Below, in pieces: positions 24,944 to 31,708 of a stretch of DNA of 64,000 bases. The position numbers were made by a program, and so were the translations under genes. The first letter of the stretch is position 1; each line of letters opens with the position of its first letter. This DNA comes from Ruminococcus sp. FC2018 (GTDB lineage Bacteria; Bacillota; Clostridia; Oscillospirales; Ruminococcaceae): positions 1-64,000 of the forward strand of contig NZ_JHXH01000007.1 in assembly GCF_000621805.1 (NCBI RefSeq), read 5' to 3'. The notes beneath the pieces are model-generated. The model had not been told where the DNA came from. It was given only the letters and a program-made list of their open reading frames with translations, and did not search any database.

Positions 24944-25705
24944 ATGAAAGAAACCGTGCTTTCAGCAAGAAAACTATGTAAATCCTTTGCCGCAAACGGA
25001 GTGCAGAACCATGTCCTTACAGGTATAGACCTTGATGTATATAAGGGGGACCTTACCGTTGTTATGGGTGCATCAGGCTCCGGCAAATCCACCCTTTTGT
25101 ATGCTCTGAGCGGAATGGACAGAGCAACTTCCGGTGAGGTCATCTACAATGACAAAGATCTTGTAAAGCTCAGCGAAAAGGAGCTTACTCTGCTTCGCCG
25201 CAAGGACTTTGGCTTTGTCTTTCAAAAAATGCACCTTGTAAGTAATATGACTTTGTTTGAAAACGTGGTGGTGCCTGCATATCTTGATAAAAGTGTACCG
25301 TCAGGGGAGACCGACAAAAAAGCAAAAGAGCTTTTTGACACCATGGGTATATCCGAAGTCAAGGATCACCTGCCCTCACAGTGTTCGGGAGGAGAGCAGC
25401 AAAGATGCGCTATTATCCGAGCTGTCATAAGTCAGCCTTCGGTGCTCTTTGCTGATGAACCCACAGGTGCTCTTAACAGGCGTAATACAATCGAAGTGCT
25501 TGACCTTCTCACAAAGCTTAACCAAAACGGACAGTCTGTTTTTATGGTCACCCATGACGTAAGAGCAGCCGTGAGAGCCACCCGCCTTATATATATCGAG
25601 GACGGCACGATAAGCGGAGAAATGACAATGCCGCCCTTTGAAGCTGAAAAGGAAAAGAGCCGTGAAACGCAGGTAAACGCATGGCTCAGCTCAATGCAGT
25701 GGTAA
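24944..25705 (+). CDS. ABC transporter ATP-binding protein (MacB/BceA-type)
   Basis: A 253-residue ATPase of the lipoprotein/antimicrobial-peptide exporter class. Walker A is MGASGSGKST, the Q-loop is FVFQKMHLVSNMT, the signature is CSGGEQQRCAI, Walker B is VLFADEPTGALN and the switch His is MVTHD. ATG 24944 follows AAAGGAAAC. It ends 13 bases before the permease gene. Two-component genes immediately upstream are the usual arrangement for peptide antibiotic sensing and detoxification modules. The exact substrate is unknown. Confidence 0.93.
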   Translation: MKETVLSARKLCKSFAANGVQNHVLTGIDLDVYKGDLTVVMGASGSGKSTLLYALSGMDRATSGEVIYNDKDLVKLSEKELTLLRRKDFGFVFQKMHLVSNMTLFENVVVPAYLDKSVPSGETDKKAKELFDTMGISEVKDHLPSQCSGGEQQRCAIIRAVISQPSVLFADEPTGALNRRNTIEVLDLLTKLNQNGQSVFMVTHDVRAAVRATRLIYIEDGTISGEMTMPPFEAEKEKSRETQVNAWLSSMQW

Positions 25706-25718
25706 GGGAGGCATAAAT

Positions 25719-28070
25719 ATGAAGTCTGTACTTTACCTTGTAAAAAACAATATAAGATTTAAGACAGGAGCATTCCGGAGCGTTATTATCCTTATGGCGA
25801 TAATCGTCTTTTCCTACTCCTGTTCGGTGAGTAATTCAAAGAACTTGAACACAGCTCTCAGTCAGTCCCTTGACCATTATGGCGTGGGCGATCTGGTAAT
25901 GACTTACAAGGGCAGCGAGATACCCACCAAAGTTATCGACGGGCTTGCTGCAAACGAAAATGTAAGCTCCTGCCGCAGCGACGATATGCTTTTTGTTGCA
26001 ATGGATTGCTATGGCGACGGCAAGGAGCTGGAGTTTGAAACAAGACTTATAAAGCAGAAAAAGGAGCTTAAAGTTTTTAAAGAAAACTCTGACGGATTTG
26101 AAAATGAACCTCCATTGCTATCTGAGGGACAGGTGTATGTGTCTTTCTGCTTCGGAAAAATGTATGGACTGGAGCGGGGAAGCAAGCTTGAGATACAGAC
26201 ATCTCCCAATACCCGTGAGAGCTTTGAAATAAAGGGCTTTGTGGAAGATCCTATCTATGGCACAAGCCTTGTGGCTTACGAGAATTTCTATATAAACGAA
26301 AATGACTGGGATCGAATTGCCGAGGGTATAAAAGAAGGCAGCGTCAATAATAACTATATCTATCCCACAAAGATGCTGCATATTTTTAAATCAGGCGATA
26401 TCAAGGATTTTGAGCTTGTAAAGCAGCTCAATGACCAATGCGGACTTGTTGACGAGTCAATGCTTTATGTTACCCGCAGTGAGCTTGTGAGCTATACCGA
26501 GATATACGCCGATGTGGGCACCAGCCTGCTGTATGCCTTTGTGGGACTGCTTGCGGTCGTGGTTGGACTTATGATGCTCAACAGTATAAATTCCACAGTG
26601 GAAATGCAGTATGTAGATCTTGGCATTTTAAAGTCACAGGGGTTCACCGTGTGGCAGATAAGACTTTCTTATATTGTACAGTACGTGTTTGCCCTCATCT
26701 GCGGAACGGTCATAGGTCTGTTGGTTTCTGTGCCGATGCTTTCGGTAATGGGCAAGCTATTTATGACCGTGACCGGAATATGGACCGATTGTTCCATAGA
26801 CTTTTTAAGCAACAGCATAATAGCCATTGCGATGATAGCGGTATTTGTGCTTTTTATACTTTTCTCAACACGCAAATTAAAGAAAATATCCCCTGTAAAT
26901 GCCCTTAATAATGCTCATAAGGACGTCCACTTCACAGGCAGACTTAGTATGCCCATGAAGCAAAGATCCCTGCCTGTGTCCATGTCAATGCGTGCGCTCA
27001 CATCAGGACTCCGCCATTATATATTTGTCTTTCTGATAACCGTTCTGCTGATGTTCTTTATGGTCACTATCTTTAATCTAACCAATGGCATAAATTTTGA
27101 AGAAATGTTCGGATACAACTGGTCAAATGTCTCCGCCAAGCTGTTCAACGAGTTTGAACAGAGTGATATGGAGCTTGTCCGTGATAAGATCAAACAGATC
27201 GACCCCAAGGCAGAGGCTGACTTTGTTGCTTACACCGATAATATCCTTGCAGATGACGTGCTTTACGGCTCAACTGCTACGGATAACCTTGAAAGATATT
27301 ATAAACCCATAAAGGGAAAGCTTGCCGAGTACGACAACGAGGTGATAATTACGAAAATTGTTGCCGACGAGCTTGAAAAGGGGATAGGCGACAGTATCAC
27401 AGTTTCCAATTCGGGAAACAAGGCAGACTATACCATAGTGGGTATCGTCCAGACCACAGCCCAGTCCGGAAGACTTTTCTGCACCACATTGGACGGTGCA
27501 AAGCGAATAGGGATCAAGCCTTATCTGACAAATATCTATCTTGATGATAAGAGTAAGGACGAAGAAGTAGTAAAAGCCCTTAATGAACAAATGGGCGACA
27601 GGCTCTTTGCCAAAGCGGCAAACAAAACATCTATATATGAGACCACAGAGGACTTGGTAAATATGTTCCTTGTGCTGATCGTGGTGATCGTTGTGGGAGT
27701 TTCGGCAATATTCCTGCTGGTAGCAGTAAGCCTTATCTGCAAAGTTACCTTCCTGCGTGAGCGCACCGATATAGGCATCTTCAAAGCCACAGGCTTTACA
27801 ACAGGAAATCTGCGGGCACAGTTTTCTGTGAGATTTCTGATGATCGGGGTGCTTGGCTGTATCGTCGGAACAGTGATCGCTGTGTTTGCCACAAATCCAC
27901 TGCTGTCAATGCTTATGAAGATCGTGGGAATGACTGATTTTATGCACTCGCTTACAGTTTTTGAGGTGATTATCCCTGCCGCAGTAATATGCCTTTGCTT
28001 TGCAGGCTTTTCTTATATGTCCTCAAGGCGCATCAGGACTGTACAGACCACTGAGCTTATATGTGAGTAA
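25719..28070 (+). CDS. ABC transporter permease with two FtsX domains
   Basis: A 783-residue membrane permease partner of the preceding ATPase. It has an N-terminal helix (about 18-38), a large outside domain (about 45-255), three helices (about 260-390, GTSLLYAFVGLLAVVVGLMMLNSI), another helix near 430, a second outside domain (about 455-640), and a last group of three helices (LVLIVVIVVGVSAIFLLVAVSLI onward). This is the two-repeat FtsX layout with about eight helices rather than the ten of BceB. ATG 25719 follows GGGAGG. Its intrinsic terminator is split by an IS4-like insertion. Confidence 0.88.
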   Translation: MKSVLYLVKNNIRFKTGAFRSVIILMAIIVFSYSCSVSNSKNLNTALSQSLDHYGVGDLVMTYKGSEIPTKVIDGLAANENVSSCRSDDMLFVAMDCYGDGKELEFETRLIKQKKELKVFKENSDGFENEPPLLSEGQVYVSFCFGKMYGLERGSKLEIQTSPNTRESFEIKGFVEDPIYGTSLVAYENFYINENDWDRIAEGIKEGSVNNNYIYPTKMLHIFKSGDIKDFELVKQLNDQCGLVDESMLYVTRSELVSYTEIYADVGTSLLYAFVGLLAVVVGLMMLNSINSTVEMQYVDLGILKSQGFTVWQIRLSYIVQYVFALICGTVIGLLVSVPMLSVMGKLFMTVTGIWTDCSIDFLSNSIIAIAMIAVFVLFILFSTRKLKKISPVNALNNAHKDVHFTGRLSMPMKQRSLPVSMSMRALTSGLRHYIFVFLITVLLMFFMVTIFNLTNGINFEEMFGYNWSNVSAKLFNEFEQSDMELVRDKIKQIDPKAEADFVAYTDNILADDVLYGSTATDNLERYYKPIKGKLAEYDNEVIITKIVADELEKGIGDSITVSNSGNKADYTIVGIVQTTAQSGRLFCTTLDGAKRIGIKPYLTNIYLDDKSKDEEVVKALNEQMGDRLFAKAANKTSIYETTEDLVNMFLVLIVVIVVGVSAIFLLVAVSLICKVTFLRERTDIGIFKATGFTTGNLRAQFSVRFLMIGVLGCIVGTVIAVFATNPLLSMLMKIVGMTDFMHSLTVFEVIIPAAVICLCFAGFSYMSSRRIRTVQTTELICE

Positions 28071-28085
28071 ACTAAAAAAGAGTAC

Positions 28086-28096
28086 CTTTAAACAGG
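28086..28096. repeat. Target site duplication, left copy
   Basis: CTTTAAACAGG, identical to 28888-28898. The central nine bases are the loop of the ancestral terminator. Confidence 0.85.
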
Positions 28097-28115
28097 CAAT
28101 ATCATTAAGCTAACG

Positions 28116-28152
28116 AAGAGTTCACATCAAAAAGATGTGGGCTCTTTTTTTT
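28116..28152 (+). terminator. Terminator-like hairpin inside the left end of the IS4-like element
   Basis: A 13-base stem (28116-28128 with 28134-28146, two G-U pairs) followed by eight T. It would stop transcription entering from the ABC operon and so replaces the terminator that the insertion broke. Confidence 0.75.
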
Positions 28153-28242
28153 ACCGTGAGTATTAAATAACTGTAAACTTTAGCTGCAATGGCTTGACAA
28201 AATTGCGATTTTGTGCGGTTTCATTGCCTATGGCAATGAAAC

Positions 28243-28280
28243 CCTTTGAAATAGGTATAGTAGTTTTACCATTTCAAAGG
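28243..28280 (+). promoter_or_regulatory. Hairpin covering the transposase ribosome binding site
   Basis: CCTTTGAAAT (28243-28252) pairs with ATTTCAAAGG (28271-28280), extended by GGTA/TACC. The 3' arm contains AAAGG of the AAAGGAGG ribosome binding site (28276-28283), so the site would be hidden in transcripts that include the 5' arm. Confidence 0.6.
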
Positions 28281-28291
28281 AGGACTCAAGT

Positions 28292-28735
28292 ATGAAATTT
28301 GCAGGCAGATTGAGAAAAAAACTGAATGGTTCCATCAATCGCATTTGTACCAAGCACAGCAGCTTCTTTGTATCACCCGATAAAGACTTTACTCGCAAAG
28401 GCAAATTTAAACCTCAGGATATTTTTATGTCTTTGTTGTCTATGGAAGGTTCATCTTTGTCTCACGAACTTCTGAACTATTTCCAATTTAGCTCAGCGAC
28501 ACCTTCTAATTCTGCTTTTGTTCAGGCTCGCAGCAAGATATCTCCCTCTGCCTTCGAAGATTTGTTTTATGATTTTTCTAATAATGCCTGCGGTAAAGAG
28601 CTTTCCTTTTGCGAAGAATACCTCCGTCTAATGTTGAAGTACTTATTGCAGCTCACATCCTGCCGATCCGACCCGGCGGGAGCAATCCTCGTGCCCCTTC
28701 ACGAAAGCACGCTGCATACTTCATTTACAGGGTAG
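28292..28735 (+). pseudogene. Truncated IS4-family transposase
   Basis: A 147-codon frame. Residues 1-115 match the N-terminal part of IS4-type transposases: KDFTRKGKFKPQDIFMSLLSMEG, SLSHELLNYF, and TPSNSAFVQARSKISPSAFEDLFYDF. After about residue 115 (LMLKYLLQ) the similarity stops and the frame ends in unrelated residues. The catalytic DDE domain is missing, so the product cannot transpose. A full-length family member would be about 400 residues. ATG 28292 has a perfect AAAGGAGG, but it lies within a hairpin. Confidence 0.8.
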
Positions 28736-28818
28736 CATAATCCCATCAATTTTGTCAAGTCATTTTGGGCAGTCGATTACTTCTTCGACGGCTTTCTTTG
28801 ATATGCCTACTTTAAAAT

Positions 28819-28862
28819 AATGCAGTCATTGGCTGTTTTTGTTTGCCAATGACTGCATTTGT
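28819..28862. terminator. Hairpin near the right end of the IS4-like element
   Basis: Perfect 15-base stem AATGCAGTCATTGGC / GCCAATGACTGCATT with an 11-base loop. T-rich sequence follows on the plus strand; probably the transposase terminator. Confidence 0.65.
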
Positions 28863-28887
28863 TTGATTCCTTAGCTTAATGATATTG

Positions 28888-28898
28888 CTTTAAACAGG
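28888..28898. repeat. Target site duplication, right copy
   Basis: CTTTAAACAGG, identical to 28086-28096. Confidence 0.85.
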
Positions 28899-28929
28899 GT
28901 ACTCTTTTTTTGGGGGGAAAACCAATATC

Positions 28930-28969
28930 TGATAAAATAAAAGTACCGCCTGCCGATGCAAACGGTACT
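28930..28969 (-). terminator. Terminator of the tRNA cluster
   Basis: On the minus strand, AGTACCG / CGGTACT stem (28963-28969 with 28942-28948) followed by a T-rich run, just after tRNA-His. Confidence 0.75.
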
Positions 28970-28973
28970 AAAG

Positions 28974-29049
28974 GGTGAGTAGAGAGATTTGAACTCTCGG
29001 TCTTCAGAGCCACAATCTGACGCGTTAGGCCAGCTACGCTATACCCACC
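28974..29049 (-). tRNA. tRNA-His (GTG)
   Basis: Clover-leaf on the minus strand with acceptor GTGGGTA / TACTCAC, an extra 5' G (G-1) opposite C73 as required for tRNA-His, anticodon loop TTGTGGC (anticodon GTG) and T-arm GAGAG-TTCAAAT-CTCTC. Third gene of the cluster; CCA is not encoded. Confidence 0.95.
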
Positions 29050-29082
29050 ATAAAAATAATACCTGACACAAAATCAGGTAAA

Positions 29083-29156
29083 CACGCCATACTGGATTCG
29101 AACCAGTGACCTACCGCTTAGAAGGCGGTTGCTCTATCCAACTGAGCTAATGACGC
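29083..29156 (-). tRNA. tRNA-Arg (TCT)
   Basis: Minus-strand clover-leaf: acceptor GCGTCAT / ATGGCGT, D-arm GCTC/GAGC, anticodon stem ACCGC/GCGGT with loop CTTCTAA (anticodon TCT, reading AGA/AGG), T-arm ACTGG-TTCGAAT-CCAGT. The first acceptor pair is G-U. AGA is a frequent Arg codon in this window. Confidence 0.95.
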
Positions 29157-29213
29157 ATACATTAGCATAAAAAATGCACTGCGGAGTTACCGGAAGTGCA
29201 AGCTTGTGCTTAA

Positions 29214-29284
29214 AGCGGGTGATGAGAATCGAACTCACATGACCAGCTTGGAAGGCTGGGGTTCTACCACTGAACTACACCCGC
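29214..29284 (-). tRNA. tRNA-Gly (TCC)
   Basis: Minus-strand clover-leaf: acceptor GCGGGTG / CACCCGC, anticodon stem CCAGC/GCTGG with loop CTTCCAA (anticodon TCC), T-arm GTGAG-TTCGATT-CTCAT (one G-T wobble). First gene of the Gly-Arg-His cluster. Confidence 0.95.
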
Positions 29285-29326
29285 AAAAGTATCAAATCTC
29301 AGGCATTGCCTCAATCGACGCTATTT

Positions 29327-29355
29327 ATTATAACACACACGCCTTAATTTGTCAA
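29327..29355 (-). promoter_or_regulatory. Promoter of the tRNA cluster
   Basis: Perfect consensus on the minus strand: TTGACA (29355-29350), 17-base spacer, TATAAT (29332-29327), 43 bases before tRNA-Gly. Confidence 0.9.
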
Positions 29356-29383
29356 GCACTTTTTATCTATTTTCAACTATTAA

Positions 29384-29424
29384 CAAAAAGTTCATCATAA
29401 CCGGAACACAAGCTATGATGAACT
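29384..29424 (-). terminator. Terminator after the 29426 membrane protein
   Basis: Perfect 11-base stem AGTTCATCATA / TATGATGAACT followed on the minus strand by TTTTTG. Confidence 0.8.
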
Positions 29425-29425
29425 G

Positions 29426-29980
29426 TTATTTTTTCCTCAATATCTTTTTTCTGAACCAGTTTACATAAAGATCTATCATCTGGGTAAGGGCGACCTCGTA
29501 TAGCAGAAAGAAGAAGTTTGCCGCCAGCCATAGCACAAGAATTGCATACTTTCCGAAGTTTTCCATTCCGTCCATCATATCCTGTGATACGAAGATCTTT
29601 GTGAAGATAATAAAGAACATAGCCATAGCCACGTTGAAAACCAGGAATTTGATCAGCCATCGTGTCACTTTGCTTATTTTGCTCCGGTCAAGACCAAATT
29701 TCAGTATAGGGTAGTATCCCATGAAGATTATGAACAGCACCGAAGCCTGTATGTTCGGGGTTATGAGCGGGCAAAGCAGAGCCACAGCAACATATGTGGC
29801 GATAGCCCAGTTGCGGTCCACCTCAACTATCATGACCACCATGAGAAAGCCTGCAAAGGTGGGAATAGCGTAGTCCAGCATGGGAAGAAAGCCCGAACAG
29901 AACATTGAAAGCAGACAAACTGCGCTGATAATGCCGCCAAGAGCCACCTTGAAGCTTATCTTTTTTTTCTTTTTATCCAT
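29426..29980 (-). CDS. Polytopic membrane protein of unknown function
   Basis: A 184-residue protein with about five transmembrane helices, starting after a very basic MDKKKKKISFK. The segment CSGFLPMLDYAIPTFAGFLMVVMIVEVDRNWAIATYVAVALLCPL resembles the substrate-binding (S) components of ECF-type transporters in its helix pattern, but this is only a resemblance. ATG 29980 follows GGAGATAATC. It is the last of three minus-strand genes (DUF5685 protein, J-domain protein, this one), 68 bases after the J-domain gene, and is followed by a terminator. Confidence 0.7.
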   Translation of the reverse strand: MDKKKKKISFKVALGGIISAVCLLSMFCSGFLPMLDYAIPTFAGFLMVVMIVEVDRNWAIATYVAVALLCPLITPNIQASVLFIIFMGYYPILKFGLDRSKISKVTRWLIKFLVFNVAMAMFFIIFTKIFVSQDMMDGMENFGKYAILVLWLAANFFFLLYEVALTQMIDLYVNWFRKKILRKK

Positions 29981-30048
29981 TTATGATTATCTCCGTTGAT
30001 AATGTCCGTGTGAAGTCTTTGCTGTCCGTAACAGTCCGTCGTATAGCA

Positions 30049-30657
30049 TTAACAGCAGGGGATAAGGTCACCGCCCATACATTCACAGCAGGAATCAAGG
30101 CATATCAGATCACAGCAGCAGTTCATAGCATCTGCGTTACTGTTGCGGTATGTACCCATTGGATTGCCCGCCATTGAGCCGCTGCGCTGGGAATTGAGCT
30201 GATTGAGTGCAGCAGCGTATTCTGCGTTGCCCGGATTTATGGAAGCAGCACGGCTGAAATTCTCGTAGGCCTCGTTGAACCAACCACGCTTGTAGCAAAC
30301 CGAGCCTTTAAGGAAGTACCATTCCGCATCACGGCGTGTGGGGTCAACCGCCGAAAGCATATCGTCCGCTTGGGTAATGTTGCCTGATTGTATAAGATAT
30401 CTGATCTGCTGACTGTCGAAATTTGCGCTTGCAGAGTATCTGCTTGAAGCCTCGCTGTTTCTGATGTTGTTGATTATCTCGTCGTAAGCCTGATTGACCT
30501 CGGACATCTTCTCGGCTGCAACATCTTTCAGCGGGTTGTTTTCGTACTGGTCAGGATGATATTTTTTTACAAGTTCCTTGTATGCCGCCTTTACCTCTTC
30601 CTCTGTGGCACTTCTCTGAACACCCAGTATAACGTATGGGTCTTTTCCGTTTATCAT
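30049..30657 (-). CDS. J-domain protein with TPR region and Cys-rich tail
   Basis: A 202-residue co-chaperone-like protein. Residues 5-70 form a J-domain with the essential HPD (residues 34-36) between helices II and III (VKAAYKELVKKYHPDQY), which stimulates DnaK ATPase. Residues about 88-155 contain TPR-like helical repeats (WYFLKGSVCYKRGWFNEAYENFSRAASINPGNAEYA). The last 28 residues hold nine cysteines (CCC, CC, CxC and a terminal CC), suggesting metal binding or oxidised cross-links. It lacks the Gly/Phe and zinc-finger parts of DnaJ. ATG 30657 overlaps the stop of the DUF5685 gene by four bases. Confidence 0.85.
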   Translation of the reverse strand: MINGKDPYVILGVQRSATEEEVKAAYKELVKKYHPDQYENNPLKDVAAEKMSEVNQAYDEIINNIRNSEASSRYSASANFDSQQIRYLIQSGNITQADDMLSAVDPTRRDAEWYFLKGSVCYKRGWFNEAYENFSRAASINPGNAEYAAALNQLNSQRSGSMAGNPMGTYRNSNADAMNCCCDLICLDSCCECMGGDLIPCC

Positions 30658-31568
30658 ATTACTGCCTTTCCTTTCTTAGGTTTATTTCTTTTGTTGAATT
30701 TTTCCTCTTTAACAAGATCATATGTGTTTTTAAGCCCAAGGTATACAATATTGTCAAGAATATCCCTGAACCGTTTAAGCCTGAGAGCATAGTAGCTGTC
30801 CGCCAGGACTCCAAGCGACATATTGACCGTCCAGTTGCAGAACTGCTTTACCTCCCGGGGAACCTTTCCACCATCGGTGAGCTTAATGCCTTTTTGCTGC
30901 ATATATATCCTCAGCGGATTGTAGTTATCCTGCTTTATGTCGTCTTTAAGGTCGTCAAGAGCGTCTGTAACATAGATATACCGTCCAAGACAGTAACCGA
31001 AACGTCTGAGCAGCTCTCTTTCCTTACTGTTTCTTCCCAGCCCTTCAAATACCGCCTGCATCATCAGTGCCGTAGGTTCACAGGCAGCATCTATCCCTGC
31101 GGTCTTTTGCTTTTCTATTTCATTCTGAAGCTTCATAGCCTTGGCAATGCTCTTACTTATTTCCTTATGCGCAGCGCAAGCTTTTTTGTAAGGCTTTATG
31201 AAAAACGGCAGCGCAATGGCAGATAACAGCTTTTTGCCAAAGCCCTTGTCGGAAAAGTCGTCCCTGAGCTTGTGATATGTGAGCAATACCGACATATCCG
31301 ACGCATAGGAAAGATCGTTCTCACAGCCTGCACACATAGTCTTTTTCCATGGGTGTGCGATACACCTTTCGCTTTTTTCCACAAGCTTTCTGTCATGTAC
31401 CGAAAGGTCCATAAGAGCAAGAAATGCTGCATCGTAGGATAGGGTGAAGCGGGTAAAAAAGCCGAATCGGCGGTGCATATCCTTGCATATCCCGCAATAG
31501 ATGCTGCGGTAGATCTCAAATTCATACACACGCATATAGGGCTTGTACGCACGTATATACCCGAACAT
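30654..31568 (-). CDS. DUF5685-like protein
   Basis: A 304-residue, mainly helical protein. ATG 31568 is chosen because AAGGAGGTAGAGG precedes it and MFGYIRAYKPYMRVYEFEIYR is, from memory, the usual opening of this family; an in-frame upstream ATG (31607) has no such site. Cys pairs Cys25-x-x-Cys28 and Cys79-x-x-Cys82 plus Cys69/His71 could form a metal site. An Asp-rich helix at about 202-210 (TDALDDLKDDIKQDNYNP) recalls the second Asp motif of squalene/phytoene synthase-type enzymes. The role is unknown. It is translationally coupled to the J-domain gene. Confidence 0.75.
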   Translation of the reverse strand: MFGYIRAYKPYMRVYEFEIYRSIYCGICKDMHRRFGFFTRFTLSYDAAFLALMDLSVHDRKLVEKSERCIAHPWKKTMCAGCENDLSYASDMSVLLTYHKLRDDFSDKGFGKKLLSAIALPFFIKPYKKACAAHKEISKSIAKAMKLQNEIEKQKTAGIDAACEPTALMMQAVFEGLGRNSKERELLRRFGYCLGRYIYVTDALDDLKDDIKQDNYNPLRIYMQQKGIKLTDGGKVPREVKQFCNWTVNMSLGVLADSYYALRLKRFRDILDNIVYLGLKNTYDLVKEEKFNKRNKPKKGKAVI

Positions 31569-31640
31569 ATCCTCTACCTCCTTGCAGGCATTCATACACC
31601 CATACATTATACAACCTTTTAATAGCTTTTGTCAACACCT

Positions 31641-31676
31641 AAAAAAGTCCCTGCATAGCTTTCGCTGCAGGGACTT
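31641..31676 (-). terminator. Terminator of the GH16 gene
   Basis: Perfect 11-base stem AAGTCCCTGCA / TGCAGGGACTT, followed on the minus strand by a run of T. Confidence 0.85.
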
Positions 31677-31708
31677 ATCAAAATCATTCTGTTTTTCATG
31701 TGCAGATC

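Larger units (their letters stand above)
28097..28887 (+). mobile_element. IS4-like element, internally deleted, non-autonomous
   Basis: A 791-base element bounded by perfect 17-base inverted repeats: CAATATCATTAAGCTAA at 28097-28113 and its complement at 28871-28887. It is flanked by an identical 11-base direct repeat CTTTAAACAGG (28086-28096 and 28888-28898), the target duplication; 10-13 bases is normal for some IS4 groups. Inside are a terminator-like hairpin near each end and a truncated transposase. A complete IS4 element is usually 1.4 kb or more, so more than half is missing. Confidence 0.88.
28074..28911 (+). terminator. Terminator of the ABC operon, split by an insertion
   Basis: Removing bases 28097-28898 leaves a 13-base stem: AAAAAAGAGTACC (28074-28086) paired with GGTACTCTTTTTT (28898-28910), loop TTTAAACAG. 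In the present sequence the two arms are about 800 bases apart, so the hairpin can no longer form at the end of the operon. Confidence 0.85.

Noticed and set aside
28200-28243. Palindrome GTTTCATTGCC/GGCAATGAAAC as a protein-binding operator
   Set aside because: It lies inside the IS4-like element upstream of the transposase hairpin and is best explained as part of that element's leader.
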